8,538 nt of DNA. Source: an uncultured Clostridia bacterium (GTDB taxonomy: Bacteria > Bacillota > Clostridia > TANB77 > CAG-508). The number at the start of each line of letters is the position of its first letter. Position 1 is the first letter of the stretch. Position numbers and translations under genes: made by a program. The DNA lies in NCBI GenBank assembly GCA_948505485.1, contig CAOPQH010000064.1, forward strand, positions 1 to 8,538, written 5' to 3'. A model generated the notes under the pieces. It was not told the origin of the DNA. It did not search any database and saw nothing but the letters and a program-made list of their open reading frames with translations. Below are positions 6,208 to 8,538 of the stretch, in pieces.

Positions 6208-7031
6208 GTACAGCACAAAAGGTAATAAAATATTTTGCAATTGCGTTTGCAATGTTTTTAATTATAAATATAATATCTTTTATACTTTTCTTGTTTTATA
6301 ATTTCGCAAATGTATTAAAATTAGGTAATTCGGATTCCAAAGAAAACATATCAGGAGAAGTAAAAGAGATTTATACTATGGACATAAAAGATGTTTCTAA
6401 TTTGAAAATGGAATTAGGGTTTAGTAATTTACAAATAAAAGAAGGAGATAAGTTTAGAGTTGAAACTAATAACTCAAAAGTATCAATTTCAGAGAATAAT
6501 GGCTCTATAGTTATTAAAGAAAAAACTAATAATTGGTTTTCACAAAATAATAATACAAGTACTTTAATTGTTTATATTCCAAAAGGAGATTCAATTTTAA
6601 AAGAAGTAAATATAGAAGCAGGTGCCGGAGAAATAAATATTGAGCAGTTAAAAACAGAAAAGATAGATTTCGAGGTAGGAGCAGGAAAAGTTAAAATTGA
6701 TAATATAACAGTAACTAAAGAAGCAACTATTGAAGGTGGAGCAGGAAAAACAGAAATATTATCTGGTGAAATGAATAATTTAGATTTAGATTTAGGAGTA
6801 GGAGAATTTAATTTAAATTCAAAACTTACAGGTAAAAATGATATAGACGCAGGAATAGGTGCTGTTAAATTAGATTTAACAGATGATTTGGATAATTATA
6901 CAATTAAAGCAAGTAAAGGAATAGGCTCAATAAAATTAGATGGACAAGATATCTCAGGGGACACAAAATATGGAACTGGAGAAAGCTACATAGAAATTGA
7001 TGGTGGAATAGGAAGTATAGAAATAAAATAA
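6204..7031 (+). CDS. Membrane-anchored DUF4097-type beta-repeat protein
   Basis: This 275-residue protein has one N-terminal membrane segment (about 9-36). Few charges precede it and there is no cleavage-site pattern, so it is probably a membrane anchor with an extracytoplasmic body. From about 65 onward it is built of short beta-strands punctuated by a G-x-G turn: GAG at 140, 159 and 179, GVG at 198, GIG at 217 and 239, GTG at 257 and GIG at 268. The spacing is about 19-20 residues through most of the series. This is the pattern of DUF4097/DUF4098 putative adhesin-like proteins, which include LiaX- and YvlB-type envelope-stress proteins. The start overlaps the LiaF-like stop (ATGA) and is served by a ribosome site within that gene. 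The pairing with LiaF suggests a shared envelope role. Binding partners and the exact function cannot be read from the sequence. Confidence 0.8.
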   Translation: MSTAQKVIKYFAIAFAMFLIINIISFILFLFYNFANVLKLGNSDSKENISGEVKEIYTMDIKDVSNLKMELGFSNLQIKEGDKFRVETNNSKVSISENNGSIVIKEKTNNWFSQNNNTSTLIVYIPKGDSILKEVNIEAGAGEINIEQLKTEKIDFEVGAGKVKIDNITVTKEATIEGGAGKTEILSGEMNNLDLDLGVGEFNLNSKLTGKNDIDAGIGAVKLDLTDDLDNYTIKASKGIGSIKLDGQDISGDTKYGTGESYIEIDGGIGSIEIK

Positions 7032-7050
7032 ACAAAATAGGAGAAATTAG

Positions 7051-7605
7051 ATGAAAGAAAAGTTTATAGAATTATTAAAAAATACAAAAAGAGAAGGAAT
7101 AGAAAATCTTATAACATTTTTAGAGAAAACTGATTTTTTTACAGCACCAGCAAGTACTAGATTTCATGGGAGCTATGAAGGAGGCTTATTGGAACACAGT
7201 TTAAAAGTATATGAAATATTAAAAGAAAAAGTTAAAACATCAGTTATAGATGTTCCAGTATCAGAAGATAGTATAATCATAATTGCATTATTGCATGATA
7301 TATGTAAAGCTAATTTTTACAAAGTAGACTATAGAAATGCAAAAAACGAATTTGGAGAATGGGTAAAAGTACCATATTATACAGTAGATGATACTATACC
7401 ATATGGACATGGTGAAAAATCTGTTATGATGATTTCTGAATATATAAAATTAACAGTAGAAGAAAAATACTGTATACGTTGGCACATGGGATTTACAGAA
7501 CCTAAGGAAATATATACAACGTTAGGACAAGCATTCAAAAAATACCCATTAGCACTATTAACACATGAAGCAGATTTAGAAGCAACATACTTTTTTGACA
7601 TTTAA
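7051..7605 (+). CDS. Stand-alone HD-domain protein (putative metal-dependent phosphohydrolase)
   Basis: This 184-residue cytoplasmic protein consists of little more than an HD domain. The likely metal ligands are in order: His49 in LLEHSLKV, the His82-Asp83 pair in ALLHDICK, His120 in YGHGEKSV, His145 in RWHMG and Asp175 in THEADLEA. The HGEKS plus RWHMG pattern resembles the HD domain of YhaM-type 3'-5' exonucleases, but the OB-fold RNA-binding part of YhaM is absent. Related small HD proteins are common in Clostridia and some phages. The family hydrolyses phosphoester bonds. The substrate here (nucleotide, RNA or other) is unknown. AGGAG at 7039-7043 precedes the ATG by seven bases, and the gene follows the DUF4097 gene after 19 bases with no terminator, so it is probably co-transcribed. 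A link to the envelope genes is not evident. Its stop codon overlaps that of the opposing sortase gene. Confidence 0.85.
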   Translation: MKEKFIELLKNTKREGIENLITFLEKTDFFTAPASTRFHGSYEGGLLEHSLKVYEILKEKVKTSVIDVPVSEDSIIIIALLHDICKANFYKVDYRNAKNEFGEWVKVPYYTVDDTIPYGHGEKSVMMISEYIKLTVEEKYCIRWHMGFTEPKEIYTTLGQAFKKYPLALLTHEADLEATYFFDI

Positions 7606-8366
7606 ACAGAAAAAACAAGTTTTGCATGTATAATTATTCTATAAGCATTATTATTTCCACAAGTAGAAAGTGTTAAAATATTATCATCAAAATTTGCTGT
7701 TTCATTAAAGTTATAAATACTTCTATTAATAGCTAAATTTATAAAACTAGAAAATTCAGTATTAGAAGCAAAAGAAATAGGAAAAGTAGCATCTTTAGAT
7801 TTTATTTTATAAATAGAAAAAATTTTCCATATTCCAGCAACTGAAGTAGTATTAAAATTAATATACTGATTTTCTTTTTTTGTGTACCAAGAGTCTTTTA
7901 ATGTTGAATTTAAAGAACTAAACATAGCACCATTTCTACGATTATGACCATATATTATAATATTTTTATCAATAGGATTAAACTTGTTTTTTGAATTTGC
8001 AAAAATACTTCCAGATTTATTATACTTTTTATCAAATCCATGAGTTAAATAATAACTATTATTAGAATGTTGCACAACAGGATAATTTATATTAGTATCA
8101 TTAACTCTAATCCAGCCAACAGTTTCATTGTTTTGGCTTTTTAAAGAATTAAAATCCACATTTAATTTTTGCACATTAACACCATCAATATTAATGCTAT
8201 CACTACTAATGTTAGCATCTGAAATTAAATTTTCATTTAATTCTCTATTTTCTTTATTTTCTTTATTCCAAATAATTAAAAAATAGATAATAACAATTAC
8301 AGTTATTAAAGATAAAATATTAAACAACAAAGCAATTATATTGATTTTTTTATTTAAATTTTCCAT
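7602..8366 (-). CDS. srtB: Class B sortase
   Basis: This 254-residue membrane-anchored transpeptidase cleaves a sorting signal near the C-terminus of secreted proteins and joins them to the cell wall or to each other. It has a short basic N-terminus, one membrane segment (about 8-33) and a polar linker, then the sortase barrel from about 80. VGWIRVNDTNINYPVVQ (83-99) and the nearby YYLTHGFD...SGSIFAN run are characteristic of class B. The catalytic triad is complete: His141 in YGHN, Cys236 in TLSTC and Arg243 in AYRIIIHA. I start it at 8366 because AGGAG (8377-8381) lies ten bases upstream and the promoter lies just beyond. A longer frame back to 8423 would begin inside the promoter. No sortase substrate is visible in the window. 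It is transcribed against its neighbours, and its stop overlaps the HD gene stop. Confidence 0.93.
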   Translation of the reverse strand: MENLNKKINIIALLFNILSLITVIVIIYFLIIWNKENKENRELNENLISDANISSDSINIDGVNVQKLNVDFNSLKSQNNETVGWIRVNDTNINYPVVQHSNNSYYLTHGFDKKYNKSGSIFANSKNKFNPIDKNIIIYGHNRRNGAMFSSLNSTLKDSWYTKKENQYINFNTTSVAGIWKIFSIYKIKSKDATFPISFASNTEFSSFINLAINRSIYNFNETANFDDNILTLSTCGNNNAYRIIIHAKLVFSV

Positions 8367-8376
8367 ATCTAATAAT

Positions 8377-8381
8377 CTCCT
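8377..8381 (-). promoter_or_regulatory. Ribosome binding site that fixes the sortase start
   Basis: Read on the minus strand, AGGAG stands ten bases before the ATG at 8366-8364. The upstream in-frame Met codons at 8423 and 8414 lie within or upstream of the likely promoter and have no such site. Confidence 0.8.
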
Positions 8382-8394
8382 AACACATAAGTAA

Positions 8395-8423
8395 ATTATA
8401 TTATACAATATCATTCTTTTCAA
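8395..8423 (-). promoter_or_regulatory. Promoter of the sortase gene
   Basis: On the minus strand, TTGAAA (8423-8418) and TATAAT (8400-8395) are separated by 17 bases. An overlapping TATAAT at 8405-8400 gives only 12 bases and is less likely. Transcription would start near 8388, leaving a short leader of about 20 nt that contains the ribosome site. Confidence 0.75.
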
Positions 8424-8474
8424 TATGAAAATACAAAATATTATAAAACGATATTAGCTTAGAAAAGAACGGAT

Positions 8475-8489
8475 TAGATAAATTATCTA
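8475..8489. promoter_or_regulatory. 15-bp palindrome, possible regulator binding site
   Basis: TAGATAA-A-TTATCTA is a perfect inverted repeat of 7-bp arms around a single base. It ends ten bases before the -35 of the rightward promoter and lies about 50 bases behind the -35 of the sortase promoter. Its centre would be near -53 of the rightward start, a position more typical of an activator than of a blocking repressor. AT-rich palindromes also arise by chance, so the regulator is hypothetical. Confidence 0.4.
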
Positions 8490-8499
8490 TATGTATAAT

Positions 8500-8528
8500 T
8501 TGACAAATATAACAAATGATGGTACAAT
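8500..8528 (+). promoter_or_regulatory. Strong rightward promoter for a gene beyond the window
   Basis: A perfect -35, TTGACA (8500-8505), is followed after 17 bases by TACAAT (8523-8528), five of six matches, preceded by TGG (8520-8522), which makes an extended -10. Transcription would start near 8535, at the right edge. The gene it serves is not in the window, so the 115 bases from 8424 to 8538 are a divergent regulatory region between the sortase and that gene. Confidence 0.8.
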
Positions 8529-8538
8529 TAATATTGCG

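Noticed and set aside
6600..7028. Possible DNA tandem repeat in the DUF4097 gene
   Set aside because: The repetition is at protein level (G-x-G turns) with diverged DNA, so it is an old structural repeat and not a recent DNA array or CRISPR.
7589..7620. Possible AT-only hairpin terminator between the HD and sortase genes
   Set aside because: ACTTTTTT can pair with AAAAAACAAGT, but the stem is nearly all A-T pairs with a bulge and a long loop, and only four T follow. It is too weak to call.
8367..8423. N-terminal extension of the sortase to the Met at 8423
   Set aside because: The extension starts within the -35 element of the likely promoter and has no ribosome site. The ATG at 8366 has AGGAG at the right distance.

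Overview
The window is strongly AT-rich DNA with codon use to match (AAA, GAA, ATA, AGA, TTA). Good AGGAG-type ribosome binding sites precede most genes. TGA is a stop codon and TGG encodes Trp, so the code is the standard bacterial one. With a class B sortase and a LiaF-like protein, this points to a low-GC Bacillota, most likely Clostridia or a relative. No species can be named. I see no rRNA, tRNA, CRISPR array, insertion sequence or phage gene.

Layout. (1) Positions 1-1876: the tail of an unidentified gene runs into an AMP-forming acyl-CoA/acyl-ACP synthetase, which ends at a perfect 12-bp hairpin terminator. (2) Positions 1889-5395: a consensus promoter and a leader of about 125 nt, holding a possible 16-codon peptide, precede an ABC exporter made of one ATPase and two different ABC-2 permeases. 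The first two genes share one base (TAATG). The second permease has an odd translation start region. (3) Positions 5399-7605: a possible second promoter, then a LiaF-like membrane protein, a DUF4097-type membrane-anchored beta-repeat protein (joined by ATGA) and a stand-alone HD-domain protein, all on the plus strand. (4) Positions 7602-8423: a class B sortase on the minus strand with its own promoter. Its stop codon overlaps that of the HD gene. (5) Positions 8424-8538: a divergent intergenic stretch with a perfect 15-bp palindrome and a near-consensus rightward promoter for a gene beyond the window.

How the genes may work together. The exporter, LiaF-like and DUF4097 genes look like a cell-envelope module, since LiaF and DUF4097 proteins are linked in other Firmicutes to the response to membrane- and wall-active agents. 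No LiaR/LiaS-type regulator or kinase is present here, so sensing would have to come from elsewhere. The sortase also acts at the envelope but is a separate transcription unit, and no sortase substrate is visible. I found no clearly new system. The most notable points are local expression signals: a Shine-Dalgarno sequence written into a conserved FGG protein motif, a displaced Shine-Dalgarno with an overlapping mini-ORF, a possible leader peptide, and the divergent promoter region with its palindrome.
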